A DNA stretch of 64,000 nt from Pseudodesulfovibrio sp. 5S69 (GCF_037094465.1 NZ_CP146609.1:2227501-2291500), one strand, 5' to 3'. Positions 9,027 through 20,993 are shown, counted from the stretch's first letter. Made by a program: numbers and translations. The notes: generated from the letters alone by a model not told the origin.

Positions 9027-9635
9027 ATGGTCGCCATTCCGATGGTCATCGAAACAACCGGTCGTACGGAGCGCGCGTACGACATCTATTCCCGGCTCCT
9101 CAAGGACCGGATCATTCTGCTCGGCACCGCCATCGACGATCACGTGGCCAGCCTGATCTGCGCCCAGCTCCTGTTCCTGGAGTCCGAGGACCCGGAAAAG
9201 GAAATCTACATGTACATCAACTCGCCGGGCGGTGTGGTCACCTCCGGCATGGCCATTTACGACACCATGCAGTACATCTCCGCGCCGGTGGCCACCCTGT
9301 GCCTCGGCCAGGCCGCCAGCATGGCCTCCCTGCTGCTTTGCGCGGGCGAGAAGGGCATGCGCTACGCCTTGCCGCACAGCCGTATCCTGATCCACCAGCC
9401 GCTGGGGGGCGCACAGGGCCAGGCGTCGGACATCTCCATCCATGCCAGGGAAATCCTGCGCATGAAGGACGAGCTCAACGGGATCATGTCCCACCACACG
9501 GGCCAGTCCATAGACAAGATCACCGCGGACACGGACCGCGACTATTTCATGTCGTCCGAGGAAGCTCTCGAGTACGGACTCATCGACAAGGTCATGACGT
9601 CGAGGGCGGACGTGGACGAAAGCATCAAGGGTTAA
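9027..9635 (+). CDS. clpP: ATP-dependent Clp protease proteolytic subunit
   Basis: 202 residues, normal length. The serine-protease triad is complete: Ser98 (in GQAASMA), His123 (in LIHQPLGG) and Asp172. The oxyanion-hole segment [11 protein letters not shown] is intact. It forms the two-ring, 14-subunit chamber that degrades substrates unfolded by ClpX or ClpA, both also encoded here. AAGGAG lies 6 bases before ATG 9027. clpX starts 5 bases after its stop, so the two are co-transcribed. Confidence 0.98.
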   Translation: MVAIPMVIETTGRTERAYDIYSRLLKDRIILLGTAIDDHVASLICAQLLFLESEDPEKEIYMYINSPGGVVTSGMAIYDTMQYISAPVATLCLGQAASMASLLLCAGEKGMRYALPHSRILIHQPLGGAQGQASDISIHAREILRMKDELNGIMSHHTGQSIDKITADTDRDYFMSSEEALEYGLIDKVMTSRADVDESIKG

Positions 9636-9640
9636 TCGCC

Positions 9641-10897
9641 ATGACGACCGACAAGAAGAACAATTCATCCGACCTGTGCTGCTCGTTCTGCAGCAAGACC
9701 CAGGCGGAAGTGCAACGGCTCATAGCCGGGCCGGACGTATACATCTGCGATGAATGCGTTGCCCTGTGCAACGACATCATGGCCCAGGAGACCATCAGCG
9801 AGGAATTCGAGGACGGCCGCCTGCTCCCTCCGCAGGAGATCAAGGAGCTGCTGGACCAGTACGTCATCGGCCAGGAGCAGGCCAAGAAGATCCTGTCCGT
9901 GGCCGTGCACAACCACTACAAGCGCGTCTTTTACGCCGCCGCCAACGCGGGCGCGGACGACGTCGAGATCGACAAGTCCAATATCCTGCTCATCGGCCCC
10001 ACCGGCTCGGGCAAGACGCTCCTGGCCCAGACCCTGGCCCGGGTGCTCAAGGTGCCGTTCGCCATTGCGGACGCCACTACCCTGACCGAGGCGGGCTACG
10101 TGGGCGAGGATGTCGAGAACATCCTGGTGCAACTGCTCCAGAACGCAGACTACGACATCGACGCGGCCTCGCGCGGCATTATCTACATCGACGAGATCGA
10201 CAAGGTCGCGCGCAAGGGCGATTCGCCGTCCATCACCCGCGACGTGTCCGGCGAGGGCGTGCAGCAGGCCCTGCTCAAGATCATCGAGGGCACCGAGGCC
10301 AACATCCCGCCCAAGGGCGGGCGCAAGCACCCCCAGCAGGAGTTCATCCGCATGGACACCTCGAACATCCTGTTCATCCTGGGGGGCGCCTTCATCGGAC
10401 TGGACAAGATCGTGCAGCAGCGCAAGCAGGGGTCCGGCATGGGCTTCGGCGCCAAGGTCGAGGCCAAGAAGGAAATGGACCTGGGCGAGCTGTTCGGCCT
10501 GGCCGAGCCCATGGACCTGATCAAGTTCGGCCTGATCCCCGAATTCGTCGGCCGCATCCCGGTGCAGACCGCCCTGGAAGAGCTGACCGAGGACGATCTG
10601 GTGCGCATCCTGACCGAGCCCAAGAACGCGCTCATCAAGCAATACCGCAAGCTGTTCGAGCTGGACAAGGTGGAGCTGACCTTCACCGAGAACGCGTTGC
10701 GGGCCATCGCCAAGAAGGCTATCGAGCGCAAGACCGGCGCGCGCGGACTGCGCAACGTGCTGGAAAACACCATGCTTGAGATCATGTACAAGCTTCCGGC
10801 CATGCCCGACGTGCGTGAATGCGTGATCAACGCCGCCGTGGTCGACAAGGACATGGATCCGCTGCTGATGTACCACCAGGAAGTAAAATCCGCATAG
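9641..10897 (+). CDS. clpX: ATP-dependent Clp protease ATPase subunit ClpX
   Basis: 418 residues. An N-terminal zinc-binding domain has two Cys pairs (CSFC and CDEC). The AAA+ core has Walker A GPTGSGKT at 119-126, Walker [10 protein letters not shown], a pore loop GYVGED and sensor elements. The hexamer unfolds tagged proteins and feeds them to ClpP. ATG 9641 follows the clpP stop by 5 bases. Standard length and motif set. Confidence 0.98.
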   Translation: MTTDKKNNSSDLCCSFCSKTQAEVQRLIAGPDVYICDECVALCNDIMAQETISEEFEDGRLLPPQEIKELLDQYVIGQEQAKKILSVAVHNHYKRVFYAAANAGADDVEIDKSNILLIGPTGSGKTLLAQTLARVLKVPFAIADATTLTEAGYVGEDVENILVQLLQNADYDIDAASRGIIYIDEIDKVARKGDSPSITRDVSGEGVQQALLKIIEGTEANIPPKGGRKHPQQEFIRMDTSNILFILGGAFIGLDKIVQQRKQGSGMGFGAKVEAKKEMDLGELFGLAEPMDLIKFGLIPEFVGRIPVQTALEELTEDDLVRILTEPKNALIKQYRKLFELDKVELTFTENALRAIAKKAIERKTGARGLRNVLENTMLEIMYKLPAMPDVRECVINAAVVDKDMDPLLMYHQEVKSA

Positions 10898-10908
10898 GGA
10901 AGTTCTCA

Positions 10909-10936
10909 TTGACATTCCGCCCGCGGGCCTTACTTG
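10909..10936 (+). promoter_or_regulatory. Possible promoter of lon
   Basis: TTGACA, 16-base spacer, TACTTG, in the 107-base gap before lon. The -10 match is poor. Confidence 0.35.
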
Positions 10937-11004
10937 TTGTGCATCGGCGGCGTCCATCCCCTCCGCATGAGGGAACCGCCTTATTTTAACCCCCGGAGGA
11001 ATCA

Positions 11005-13467
<2,463 letters not shown>

Positions 13468-13491
13468 CCCCCTCCATACGAATCGGAAAAG

Positions 13492-13526
13492 AAAGCCGGA
13501 CGGTACTATTGCCGTCCGGCTTTTTT
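13492..13526 (+). terminator. Terminator after lon
   Basis: AAAGCCGGACGG / CCGTCCGGCTTTTTT hairpin, 25 bases after the lon stop. Confidence 0.93.
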
Positions 13527-13558
13527 CGTGTACTCTTGAGGGAACCTGGAGGTCCATC

Positions 13559-14542
13559 ATGAATGAACTGACGAGAAAGGAACGCGCCATGGGCGCGATA
13601 GTCGGCATGTACATCGGCGATGCCCTGGGACTGGGGCCGCACTGGTATTATGATTTGAACGAGTTGCACGCGGATTACGGCGACTGGATCACGGACTACC
13701 GGCCGCCCAAGCCGGGACGCTACCACGACGGATGCAAGGCCGGAGACGTCTCCCAGACCGGGCAGGTGTCCATGCTTCTGCTCGCCTCCCTGGCGGAGCA
13801 GGGTGTTTACGACGAGGCCGACTTCACGGCCCGACTGGACGAATTCCTCAAAACCATCGACGGCACGCCGCAGGGCGGGCGGTACACGGACATCGCCATG
13901 CGCGAGGTCTGGCAGGCACGCCGGGACGGCAAGCCGTGGAGCGAAGCCGCCGGGTTGTCCGATTCGGGCGAGGCCGCCGTGCGCGGGGTCATGCTGGCCG
14001 CGCGCTACGCCGACGATCCGCGCGGGCTGGCCGCCCATGCCGTGGCCAACATCCATCTGACCCACGCCGAGCCGTTCGTGGCCGCGCAGTCTCTGGCCTT
14101 CATCCTGGCCGTGTGCCGCCTGATCCGCGGCAAGTCCCTGGAGAAGTCCGGCAAATCGCTCATGGGTTGGGCGCAGAAGGAAGTGGACCGGGCGCTCATC
14201 GACGTCTTTCTCCAGCCCGGCCTGGTGCACGAGGCGGCCGTGGACGGGGACATCCTGGTGGACCCGCCGGAGCGCATCGCCCAGATCTACGGCCTGGCCT
14301 GCCAGCTCGGCTTCATGGTCCCGGCGGCCTACTGGCTGTCCAGCCGGTTCGGCGACTTCGAGACCGCCGTGCTCACGGCCGTCAACGGCGGGGGCAACAA
14401 CATGGCCCGAGCCTGCCTGACCGGCGCGCTGTCCGGGGCGCAGGTCGGCCTGGGGGGCATCCCCCGGCGGTTCGTGGACGGATTGCGCGACCGGGACGAG
14501 ATCCTGGCGGGCGCGGAAAAGGTGGCTTCGGCCCTGGACTAG
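13559..14542 (+). CDS. ADP-ribosylglycohydrolase-like protein lacking usual metal ligands
   Basis: 327 residues with the overall plan of the DraG/J1-crystallin family: N-terminal GAIVGMYIGDALGLGPHW and a C-terminal glycine-rich motif. Where canonical members have TDDT the sequence reads SQTG (in GDVSQTGQVSMLLLASL), and where they have GGDTDT it reads GGGNNM. The Asp/Thr ligands for the two magnesium ions therefore seem absent, so de-ADP-ribosylation activity is doubtful; it may bind a different substrate. CTGGAGG lies 6 bases before ATG 13559. No partner ART gene is nearby. Confidence 0.8.
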   Translation: MNELTRKERAMGAIVGMYIGDALGLGPHWYYDLNELHADYGDWITDYRPPKPGRYHDGCKAGDVSQTGQVSMLLLASLAEQGVYDEADFTARLDEFLKTIDGTPQGGRYTDIAMREVWQARRDGKPWSEAAGLSDSGEAAVRGVMLAARYADDPRGLAAHAVANIHLTHAEPFVAAQSLAFILAVCRLIRGKSLEKSGKSLMGWAQKEVDRALIDVFLQPGLVHEAAVDGDILVDPPERIAQIYGLACQLGFMVPAAYWLSSRFGDFETAVLTAVNGGGNNMARACLTGALSGAQVGLGGIPRRFVDGLRDRDEILAGAEKVASALD

Positions 14543-15090
14543 AGGACCGGCGAAGCGAGGGAGGAAAGGCCCTCTAAGCTGATGGCGTTGAACAGGGCGT
14601 TCCTGCGGAGCATCTGCATGCCCGGGTTGTCGCCCTTGCCCGTGAGCGGCTTGTTGTTGTGCACCGCCTCCTCGGGGTCGATGCCCACGGTCTGGTAGCC
14701 CAGTTCCCGCTCCCGATCTTCCTCCCTGTCCTTTTTCCTGTCGGTCTTGCCGGGCATTTTGGCGACCATGTTCGAGATGCGGGAATGCATCTTGACGCCG
14801 GTGATCTTCTCCAGCTCGTTCTCGATGTCGCGGATGCGCGTCTTCTGCTCGTCCGTGGGGTTGCCCTCGGCCATGGCCAGGGTCTGGGACAGGAGGTTCT
14901 GCAGGAATTCCACCCGCTGTTGCTCTTCGGGGGTGAGCTCCTTCGGCACGGTGAACGGCGCGCCCTCGGTCCGGCTCTCGTCCATGGTTTCGGCTTCCCC
15001 GTTCACGGGTGAGATGTTCCGCGACCGGGTCAGCAGCCGGGTGGCCGCCGTCGTGTCGGGCCAGGTAGTCGGGTCGGTGGATAGTTGCAT
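14539..15090 (-). CDS. Hypothetical coiled, polar protein
   Basis: 183 residues, very polar, starting MQLSTDPTTW. A central helical region (PKELTPEEQQRVEFLQNLLS, then IRDIENELEKITGVKM) and a Lys/Asp/Arg-rich stretch precede a C-terminus ending LASPVL. No signal peptide or membrane segment. I do not recognise the family. ATG 15090 has GGAG 6 bases upstream; longer starts look unconserved. Its stop overlaps that of the convergent ADP-ribosylglycohydrolase-like gene by 4 bases. Confidence 0.65.
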   Translation of the reverse strand: MQLSTDPTTWPDTTAATRLLTRSRNISPVNGEAETMDESRTEGAPFTVPKELTPEEQQRVEFLQNLLSQTLAMAEGNPTDEQKTRIRDIENELEKITGVKMHSRISNMVAKMPGKTDRKKDREEDRERELGYQTVGIDPEEAVHNNKPLTGKGDNPGMQMLRRNALFNAISLEGLSSLASPVL

Positions 15091-15159
15091 GCCGTCTCCG
15101 GAGGAAAGGATTGCCGCCTCCGGGATGCATGCAGGATTCGGTCCGGAAAAAAAGTGCCC

Positions 15160-15192
15160 CAAAATAAGGCGGCCCGCTTGAGGCGGGCCGCT
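15160..15192 (-). terminator. Terminator of the M23 peptidase gene
   Basis: GCGGCCCGC / GCGGGCCGC stem with a 5-base loop; the minus strand continues CTTATTTT. Confidence 0.85.
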
Positions 15193-15204
15193 TTCTTTCC
15201 GGTA

Positions 15205-16557
15205 TTACTGGATTTTCGAAGTGATGTTGTGTTTGATCCAGGTCCCGTCCCACCATTCGATGGGCTGGGTCGGGATGCCGCCCACGGTGATGCCGTAGTG
15301 CAGATGGTCGCCGCCCGCCAGGCCCGTGGCCCCGGTATGGGCGATGATCTGGCCCTTTTCGACCATGTCGCCGGGATGCACGGCGACGGACGAGAGGTGG
15401 GCGTAGAGCGATTGCAGGCCCAGGCCGTGGTCCAGGACCACCACGTTGCCGTAGATGCCCAGGAAGTCGGCGTAGACCACCCGGCCGCTGTTGCCCGCCG
15501 GGACCGGTGCGTGCTTGACGCTGGCCAGGTCCAGGCCGAGGTGGGTCTGGAAGTCCACCTTCTTGCCCTTGTACAGGTAGTCGCGGGCGTCGGCGAAGCG
15601 GGCCCGGTTGGCCGCGTTGGGCAGGCGTACGAACGGACCGGACCAGAGCATGGTCGGGCTGGTCTGGCGGCTGAATTCCACCAGCTTGGCCCGGTTCTCC
15701 TTGCGGATGGTGTTGTTGATGTACAGGTACTGGTCGATCAGCGAGCCCTGATTGGGGATCAGCCCCTGGAACTCCGGGATGGTCTGTTCCATGAAGCTGT
15801 CGGACAGGTTGATCTTGTCATGCCGGAAGGCCCGCGGGTTGGTGTGATAGTTGAAGGACCGCTTGGCGCTGTTCCCGGCCGCGTCCGAGGCGGTGATGAA
15901 CGGCTGGAAGTCCTTGACCGGGACGTCCCAGGGGTGGGCGAACATGCAGTAATAGAGGAACTTGCCCTGGCCGCCGGTTTGCAGGTAGGCCGGGAAGAAC
16001 CGTTCGCCCACCTGGATGCCGGTCTTGGCCGCCTCTTCGCTCAGGGCGTAGATCATCAGCCCGGCCCCGCCCTGATTCAGGTTGTTGACCGGGGATTCCA
16101 CGTAGATGCGCGGCGGGGTCAGGTCCAGCGAATAGGTCTTTTCAGCCTTGCTCGTGCCCGCCTGCCCAAAGGGGTAGAGGGAGGCGTCCCGGGCCGTGAC
16201 CTCAATGGTGAACTGCCCCTCCCGCATGGTCCCGGAGTCCAGGGGAATGTCCTCCTGGACCTGGAGGATGCCGCCGGGGTAGGTCTTGGCGGCCAAGGGG
16301 ACGCGCTTGTCGCCCTGGACGGCATAAATTTCCAGGGACTTCAGGCCGCTGCCCGGGTCGTCGACCTTGACGGACACGACGGAGCCCTTGCCCAGTTGGT
16401 CCGTGTCCGGGCCTATGGAAACCACCGGAGGGGTGGTGTCCCGGAAAATCATGAAGGCCCCGGCGCAGAGGGCCAGGAGGATGATGATGGCCAGGAGGCC
16501 GCCGAGGGGCAGCTTGCCGCCGCTTTTCTTTTTCGTCAGACTCGTGTCTTTGTTCAT
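15205..16557 (-). CDS. Membrane-anchored M23-family peptidase
   Basis: 450 residues. A basic start and one transmembrane helix (about 17-38) anchor it, leaving the rest in the periplasm. Residues 40-150 look like beta-sandwich modules (TTPPVVSIG, DDPGSGLKSLEI). The C-terminal LytM/M23 domain holds the zinc ligands His339 and Asp343 (HLGLD) and His420 in the DHLHYGI motif (417-423), so it can be an active peptidoglycan endopeptidase rather than an EnvC-like activator. AGGAAG precedes ATG 16557. Monocistronic, with a palindrome in its promoter region. Confidence 0.92.
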   Translation of the reverse strand: MNKDTSLTKKKSGGKLPLGGLLAIIILLALCAGAFMIFRDTTPPVVSIGPDTDQLGKGSVVSVKVDDPGSGLKSLEIYAVQGDKRVPLAAKTYPGGILQVQEDIPLDSGTMREGQFTIEVTARDASLYPFGQAGTSKAEKTYSLDLTPPRIYVESPVNNLNQGGAGLMIYALSEEAAKTGIQVGERFFPAYLQTGGQGKFLYYCMFAHPWDVPVKDFQPFITASDAAGNSAKRSFNYHTNPRAFRHDKINLSDSFMEQTIPEFQGLIPNQGSLIDQYLYINNTIRKENRAKLVEFSRQTSPTMLWSGPFVRLPNAANRARFADARDYLYKGKKVDFQTHLGLDLASVKHAPVPAGNSGRVVYADFLGIYGNVVVLDHGLGLQSLYAHLSSVAVHPGDMVEKGQIIAHTGATGLAGGDHLHYGITVGGIPTQPIEWWDGTWIKHNITSKIQ

Positions 16558-16582
16558 AGTACTTCCTGTGTGATGAAATCTA

Positions 16583-16601
16583 GAGTATTTCTATAATACT
16601 C
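16583..16601 (-). promoter_or_regulatory. Perfect palindrome in the M23 gene promoter region
   Basis: GAGTATT-TCTAT-AATACTC, a 7-5-7 inverted repeat 26-44 bases before the start codon, overlapping a TATAGA -10-like element on the minus strand. Operator-like. Confidence 0.5.
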
Positions 16602-16677
16602 CATGGCAGGACACAAGGGGAGATGGGGAAAAGTCGGCGCCCCGGCCCCACGGGCGGGGCCGGGAAGGGCGGAATGT

Positions 16678-16709
16678 CAAAAAAGCCGCATCCCTGGGGA
16701 TGCGGCTTC
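16678..16709 (-). terminator. Terminator of the CBS-pair gene
   Basis: On the minus strand GAAGCCGCATCCC / GGGATGCGGC followed by six T's, 20 bases after the stop. Confidence 0.9.
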
Positions 16710-16729
16710 GGGTTCGGAGCGGGTCCGGG

Positions 16730-17161
16730 TCAATTGTCCTGATCCAGCCCGTCCATCAGGTTGATGGTCAGGCGCAGGAAGTCGGCCTCGGTGACGATGC
16801 CGACCAGGCCGCCGCCCTCGACCACGGGCAGGCACCCGTATTTGTTGTTCAACAGGAGCCGGGCGGCGTCCTTGAGGGAGGTCTCCGGCGTAACGGAGGT
16901 AATGTCCGCGCGCATGATTTCATGGATGGGGATGCCCGAGTCGATTTCCTTCTGCGTCTCGGGGTCGAGGTCGGCCAGTTTGGAGATGGTCGCGGACAGG
17001 ATGTCCCGGTGGGTGATGAGCCCGGTGAAGACGTTGTCCACGGTGACGATGGGGATGTGCCGGATGCGTTGCAGGTCCATGAGTTCCCGCGCGCTGTGCA
17101 GCGAGTCGTTCTCCCTCAGGGAAAAGACGGGCGACGACATGAGATCACTCACCTTCAGCAT
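16730..17161 (-). CDS. CBS-domain pair protein
   Basis: 143 residues made almost wholly of two tandem CBS motifs (about 1-60 and 75-138; MSSPVFSLRENDSLHSA and IMRADITSVTPETSLKDA). Such stand-alone pairs bind adenosyl nucleotides and act as energy or redox sensors. ATG 17161 follows AGGAGGAG; a longer in-frame start to 17302 lacks such a site. Divergent from pcm. The partner it regulates is not evident here. Confidence 0.9.
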   Translation of the reverse strand: MLKVSDLMSSPVFSLRENDSLHSARELMDLQRIRHIPIVTVDNVFTGLITHRDILSATISKLADLDPETQKEIDSGIPIHEIMRADITSVTPETSLKDAARLLLNNKYGCLPVVEGGGLVGIVTEADFLRLTINLMDGLDQDN

Positions 17162-17328
17162 AACTCCTCCTAGGTCTACTATTACTTTCCGCCACTGTGG
17201 GAAATGTGTCAAGATTTCTGCTCCCTTTCCGGTTATTTCTTGCCCCCCGAGTTGACTTGGAGGGTAAAATCTGTTCAGCATCCCGCAGGTGTTTTCGTTC
17301 ATGGAACGCCGTATTCCCAGGAGAGACG

Positions 17329-17970
17329 ATGGTTGACCCGGTAAGGCTCAGGGAGCGCATGGTGCGCGACCAGATTCAGGCGCGCGGCGTGACGGACGAG
17401 CGCGTACTTGCGGCCATGCGCGAACTGCCGCGCCATGTTTTCGTTGAGGAGGCCCTGGCCTACAAGGCCTACGGCGACGGGCCGCTGCCCATCGGCGAGG
17501 GACAGACCATCTCCCAGCCCTACATCGTGGCGCTGATGTCCGAGCTGCTCCAGGTGGAGCCGGGCATGAAGGTGCTGGAGATCGGCACCGGATCCGGCTA
17601 CCAGGCGGCCGTTTTGGCCCACATGGGGGCCGAGGTCTACACCGTGGAGCGCATCAAGAAGCTCTTCCACGCGGCGCGCAAGCGGTTCATGGACATGCGC
17701 ATGTTCTCGGTCAAGCTCAAGCTGGACGACGGGACCATGGGCTGGCCCGAGGAGGCCCCGTTCGACCGTATCATCGTCACGGCGGGCGGTCCCGAGGTGC
17801 CCGGCCCGCTGGTGGACCAGTTGGCCGACCCCGGTCGCCTGCTCATCCCGGTGGGCGGGTCCAGGCGCAGCCAGACCCTGGTCCTGGTGGAGAAGAAGGA
17901 CGGCCGGGTCACCCGCGAGGACAAGGGCGGCGTGGCCTTCGTGGACCTGGTGGGCAGCCATGGCTGGTAG
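17329..17970 (+). CDS. pcm: Protein-L-isoaspartate O-methyltransferase
   Basis: 213 residues, typical length. Shows the family opening ([20 protein letters not shown]), the [13 protein letters not shown] substrate loop and the SAM-binding motif [15 protein letters not shown]. It methylates isoaspartyl residues of aged proteins to start their repair. ATG 17329 with AGGAGAG just upstream. The DUF368 gene starts 12 bases after its stop, opening a long co-directional run. Confidence 0.95.
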   Translation: MVDPVRLRERMVRDQIQARGVTDERVLAAMRELPRHVFVEEALAYKAYGDGPLPIGEGQTISQPYIVALMSELLQVEPGMKVLEIGTGSGYQAAVLAHMGAEVYTVERIKKLFHAARKRFMDMRMFSVKLKLDDGTMGWPEEAPFDRIIVTAGGPEVPGPLVDQLADPGRLLIPVGGSRRSQTLVLVEKKDGRVTREDKGGVAFVDLVGSHGW

Positions 17971-17982
17971 CGGGAGGGCGGC

Positions 17983-18954
17983 GTGAGCGGCGACAAAATG
18001 AATTTCAGGGCGGCCTTCATGGCCGCCCCCGGCCCGAGGTCCACGCGCGAGGCCGCCGTGCTCTGGCTCAAGGGGCTGTGCATGGGCGGGGCGGACATCA
18101 TCCCCGGCGTGTCCGGCGGGACCATCGCCTTCATCACCGGCATCTATTCCCAACTGGTGGACGCCATCCGCTCCTTCGACGTCCTCTTCGTGCGCAGGCT
18201 GCTTCGCCTGGACCTGGCGGGCGCCTTGGCCGAAGTGCACGTCCGTTTCCTGGCCTGCCTGCTCTTCGGCATCCTGACCGCCGTCGTGACCATGGCCGGG
18301 GTCATGAACTACATGCTCAACAACCGGCCGGTGGAGATATGGTCCCTGTTTTTCGGGCTCATCGCGGCCTCCATATTCGTGGTCGGGCGGGAGATCAGGC
18401 CGCTGAACGCCGCGAATCTGTGTTTCGTCCTGCTTGGGGCCGTGGGCAGCTATCTGCTGGTGGGCATGATCCCGGTGTCCACGCCCGAGACGCTGTCCTT
18501 CATCTTTCTGTGCGGGGCCATCGCCATCTGCGCCATGATCCTGCCGGGCATCAGCGGGGCGTTCCTCCTGCTCATGCTGGGCAAGTACGAATATGTGACA
18601 AGGACCCTCAAGAATCCGTTCCTGTGGAATAATTTCGTGGTCATAGCGGCCTTCGCCGCCGGGGCGGTGGTGGGCATCGCCCTGTTTTCCAGGGTATTGC
18701 ATTTCCTGCTCAGTCGCTGGCATGCGGCCACGGTGAGCGTGTTGACCGGATTCATGATCGGGGCGCTGCGAAAAGTCTGGCCCTGGAAAGAAGTCTTGGA
18801 ATCGGCGGTCATTCGTGGGAAGATGCACGTGTTGAGGACGCAAAACGTCTTCCCCGACGGCTTCAGCGGGGAAGTGGTCCTGGCAATGGGCCTGTTCGTG
18901 GCGGGCGTGCTCGTCGTGGTCGTCTTGGAGCGGCTTTCGAACCGTGTGAAATGA
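17983..18954 (+). CDS. DUF368-family membrane protein (putative undecaprenyl-phosphate translocase)
   Basis: 323 residues with about eight hydrophobic segments and the family motif GADIIPGVSGGTIAFITGIY near residue 38, repeated in a second half as AMILPGISGAFLLLMLGKYE. DUF368 proteins have been reported as C55-phosphate flippases (PopT) that recycle the lipid carrier for cell-wall synthesis. GTG start with GGGAGG upstream. It lies between pcm and an Mrp ATPase, 44 bases before the latter. Confidence 0.88.
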   Translation: MSGDKMNFRAAFMAAPGPRSTREAAVLWLKGLCMGGADIIPGVSGGTIAFITGIYSQLVDAIRSFDVLFVRRLLRLDLAGALAEVHVRFLACLLFGILTAVVTMAGVMNYMLNNRPVEIWSLFFGLIAASIFVVGREIRPLNAANLCFVLLGAVGSYLLVGMIPVSTPETLSFIFLCGAIAICAMILPGISGAFLLLMLGKYEYVTRTLKNPFLWNNFVVIAAFAAGAVVGIALFSRVLHFLLSRWHAATVSVLTGFMIGALRKVWPWKEVLESAVIRGKMHVLRTQNVFPDGFSGEVVLAMGLFVAGVLVVVVLERLSNRVK

Positions 18955-18999
18955 TTAGGTTCTCCTTAACGGGAGAGACAGATAAAGAGAGAAACGGAT

Positions 19000-19887
19000 A
19001 TGAGTGAGTGCAGTTCCGGCTCCTGCGGAGGCGGTGGCGACGGCAAGCCGAGCGCCAAGATGAAAATCCAGGACGAGATGATCAAATCCACCCTGGAAAA
19101 GATCAAGTACAAGCTGTTCATCATGAGCGGCAAGGGCGGGGTGGGCAAGAGCTCGGTCTCGGTCAACGTGGCCGCGGCCCTGGCCGCCGAGGGCTACAAG
19201 GTCGGCCTGCTCGACGTGGACATCCACGGCCCCTCGGTGCCGACCCTGCTCGGCATCTCCGGCACCCTGGACATCGACCGGGGGTCACTGATCCTTCCCA
19301 AGGAATACAATGAGAATCTCCACGTGGTCTCGATGGAGTCCCTGCTCAAGGACCCGGATCAGGCCGTGCTCTGGCGCGGCCCCATGAAGACCTCGGCCAT
19401 CCGCCAGTTCATCTCCGACGTGCAGTGGGGCGAGCTGGACTTCCTGGTGGTCGACTCCCCTCCGGGCACCGGCGACGAGCCAATGACCGTGCTCAAGACC
19501 ATCCCGGACGCCCTGTCCGTGGTGGTGACCACGCCCCAGGAGGTGTCCTTGTCCGATGTGCGCAAGTCCATCAACTTCCTACAGTACGCCAAGGCCCCGA
19601 TCCTCGGCGTGGTGGAGAACATGAGCGGGCTGATCTGTCCGCACTGCCACCAGGCCATCGATCTGTTCAAGAAGGGCGGCGGCAAGGATCTGGCCGAGAA
19701 GTACGGCCTGGACTTCCTCGGGGCCATTCCCCTGGACCCGGCCACGGTGGTGGCGGGCGACCTGGGCACCCCGGTGGTCCTGCTGGAAGAGGACTCCTTT
19801 GCGAAACGTGCGTTCATCGAGTTGGCGGACACCATCGCGGCGGCCGCTCAGAGCAGTCTTGAGGCGGCCTCGACCACAAACACATAA
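19000..19887 (+). CDS. Mrp/NBP35-family iron-sulfur carrier ATPase
   Basis: 295 residues. Deviant Walker A SGKGGVGKS at 43-51, Walker B-like LLDVDIHGPS, and the ICPHC motif with Cys213 and Cys216 that holds a bridging Fe-S cluster in the dimer. An N-terminal CSSGSC (Cys4, Cys9) is an extra cysteine pair seen in some members. Likely role: Fe-S cluster delivery, needed heavily by anaerobes. pgsA follows after 10 bases. Confidence 0.93.
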   Translation: MSECSSGSCGGGGDGKPSAKMKIQDEMIKSTLEKIKYKLFIMSGKGGVGKSSVSVNVAAALAAEGYKVGLLDVDIHGPSVPTLLGISGTLDIDRGSLILPKEYNENLHVVSMESLLKDPDQAVLWRGPMKTSAIRQFISDVQWGELDFLVVDSPPGTGDEPMTVLKTIPDALSVVVTTPQEVSLSDVRKSINFLQYAKAPILGVVENMSGLICPHCHQAIDLFKKGGGKDLAEKYGLDFLGAIPLDPATVVAGDLGTPVVLLEEDSFAKRAFIELADTIAAAAQSSLEAASTTNT

Positions 19888-19897
19888 GGCGGGAACG

Positions 19898-20485
19898 ATG
19901 GACAAGAAGAAAGTTTTCAATCTTCCCAATTGCCTGACCATGGCCCGGATACTGGCGGCGCCCTTCATCGTGCTGCTGCTCTATTTCGAGATGTGGTTCC
20001 AATTCAAGTTCGGCTCCTATTTCGCCTTCGGCCTATACTTCCTGGCCTGCGTCACGGACTACTTCGACGGCAAGATCGCTCGCGAGCAGAACACCATCAC
20101 CAACCTGGGCAAGTTCCTCGACCCCCTGGCCGACAAGCTGCTCATCGGCTCGGCCCTGATCATGCTGGTCAGGCTCGGGCCGGGGTGGGGCGTGCCCGCC
20201 TGGGTGGTGATCATCATCATCTGCCGCGAGCTGGCCGTGACCGGCATGCGCGCCATTGCCGCCGAGATGGGCGAGGTGGTGGCAGCGGACAGGCTGGGCA
20301 AGCTCAAGACCCTGACCCAGTCCTTGGCCGTGGGCTTCCTGATCTTCCATTACCCGCTGTTCGGCTGGGACCCGCGCCTCACGGGCAAGGTCCTGTTGTA
20401 CATCGCGCTCGTCCTGACCGTGGTCTCGGGCGGCCATTACCTGTACAACTTCTACAAGAAGTGGATAGGCACCTCCGAGGGCTGA
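19898..20485 (+). CDS. pgsA: CDP-diacylglycerol-glycerol-3-phosphate 3-phosphatidyltransferase
   Basis: 195 residues with about five transmembrane segments. The CDP-alcohol phosphotransferase motif is complete: Asp54, Asp57, Gly58, Ala61, Arg62, Gly71, Asp75, Asp79. It makes phosphatidylglycerol phosphate in the inner membrane; the downstream product cardiolipin would be made by the cls gene at 48.3-49.7 kb. Starts NLPNCLTMARI, the normal PgsA opening. Ten bases after the Mrp gene, so probably co-transcribed. Confidence 0.94.
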   Translation: MDKKKVFNLPNCLTMARILAAPFIVLLLYFEMWFQFKFGSYFAFGLYFLACVTDYFDGKIAREQNTITNLGKFLDPLADKLLIGSALIMLVRLGPGWGVPAWVVIIIICRELAVTGMRAIAAEMGEVVAADRLGKLKTLTQSLAVGFLIFHYPLFGWDPRLTGKVLLYIALVLTVVSGGHYLYNFYKKWIGTSEG

Positions 20486-20712
20486 TCAGGGAGACCGGAA
20501 ACGTCCGGCCGAACGCGCCGGCCGAGTCTAGAAAAAATCGAGACCCGGCTCACAAGCACGGCTTTCCGCGCGACAACTGCTTGTCTCTACTGGGGAATTT
20601 CAAGGATGACAGGGGTGTTGTAACATGCTAGTTTTTGGTATTGCATAACTGTACAAGATCTCGGAAAAAGGGTTAATAAACGAAGAGAGACAAACATTTC
20701 TGAGAGATACCT

Positions 20713-20991
20713 ATGTCGGATTCCAGCTCGGTCAAACATCTTGTCCGCATAACCAACTGCCTCCAGACCATTCTCGATCTCGAGTCACAGCTGGAGCAGT
20801 TGGAAAACGGCCATTCCCTTCTGGACGAATTCGCCGTGCTCAAGTCGTTCCTCGAAAAGATCGATGAAGTCGAGTTGAGCGAATCGGACGTGGAGCGCAT
20901 TGAAACGGCGACCTCGAATTTCCTCAGGGAGTTGCAGGGGCCGCTGGCTCGTCGCAAGCCCCGGGCGAGGGCGGAGCGCAGGCTTCAGTAA
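20713..20991 (+). CDS. Small helical hypothetical protein upstream of ftsB
   Basis: 92 residues, nearly all helix: LDLESQLEQLENGHSLLDEF, then FLEKIDEVELSESDVERIE, with a basic tail (ARRKPRARAERRLQ). No membrane segment. Function unknown. Its stop is 2 bases before ftsB, so it is co-translated with it and could belong to the same division or envelope unit. The 227-base gap before it has only weak promoter-like sequences (TTGTAA..TGCATA near 20620-20645). Confidence 0.75.
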   Translation: MSDSSSVKHLVRITNCLQTILDLESQLEQLENGHSLLDEFAVLKSFLEKIDEVELSESDVERIETATSNFLRELQGPLARRKPRARAERRLQ

Positions 20992-20993
20992 CC

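Noticed and set aside
20620..20645. Sigma54 promoter before the ftsB unit
   Set aside because: GG and GC elements are not at the required 10-base spacing.
20486..20712. Small RNA or riboswitch in the gap before 20713
   Set aside because: Short GC stems but no recognised RNA family and no terminator.
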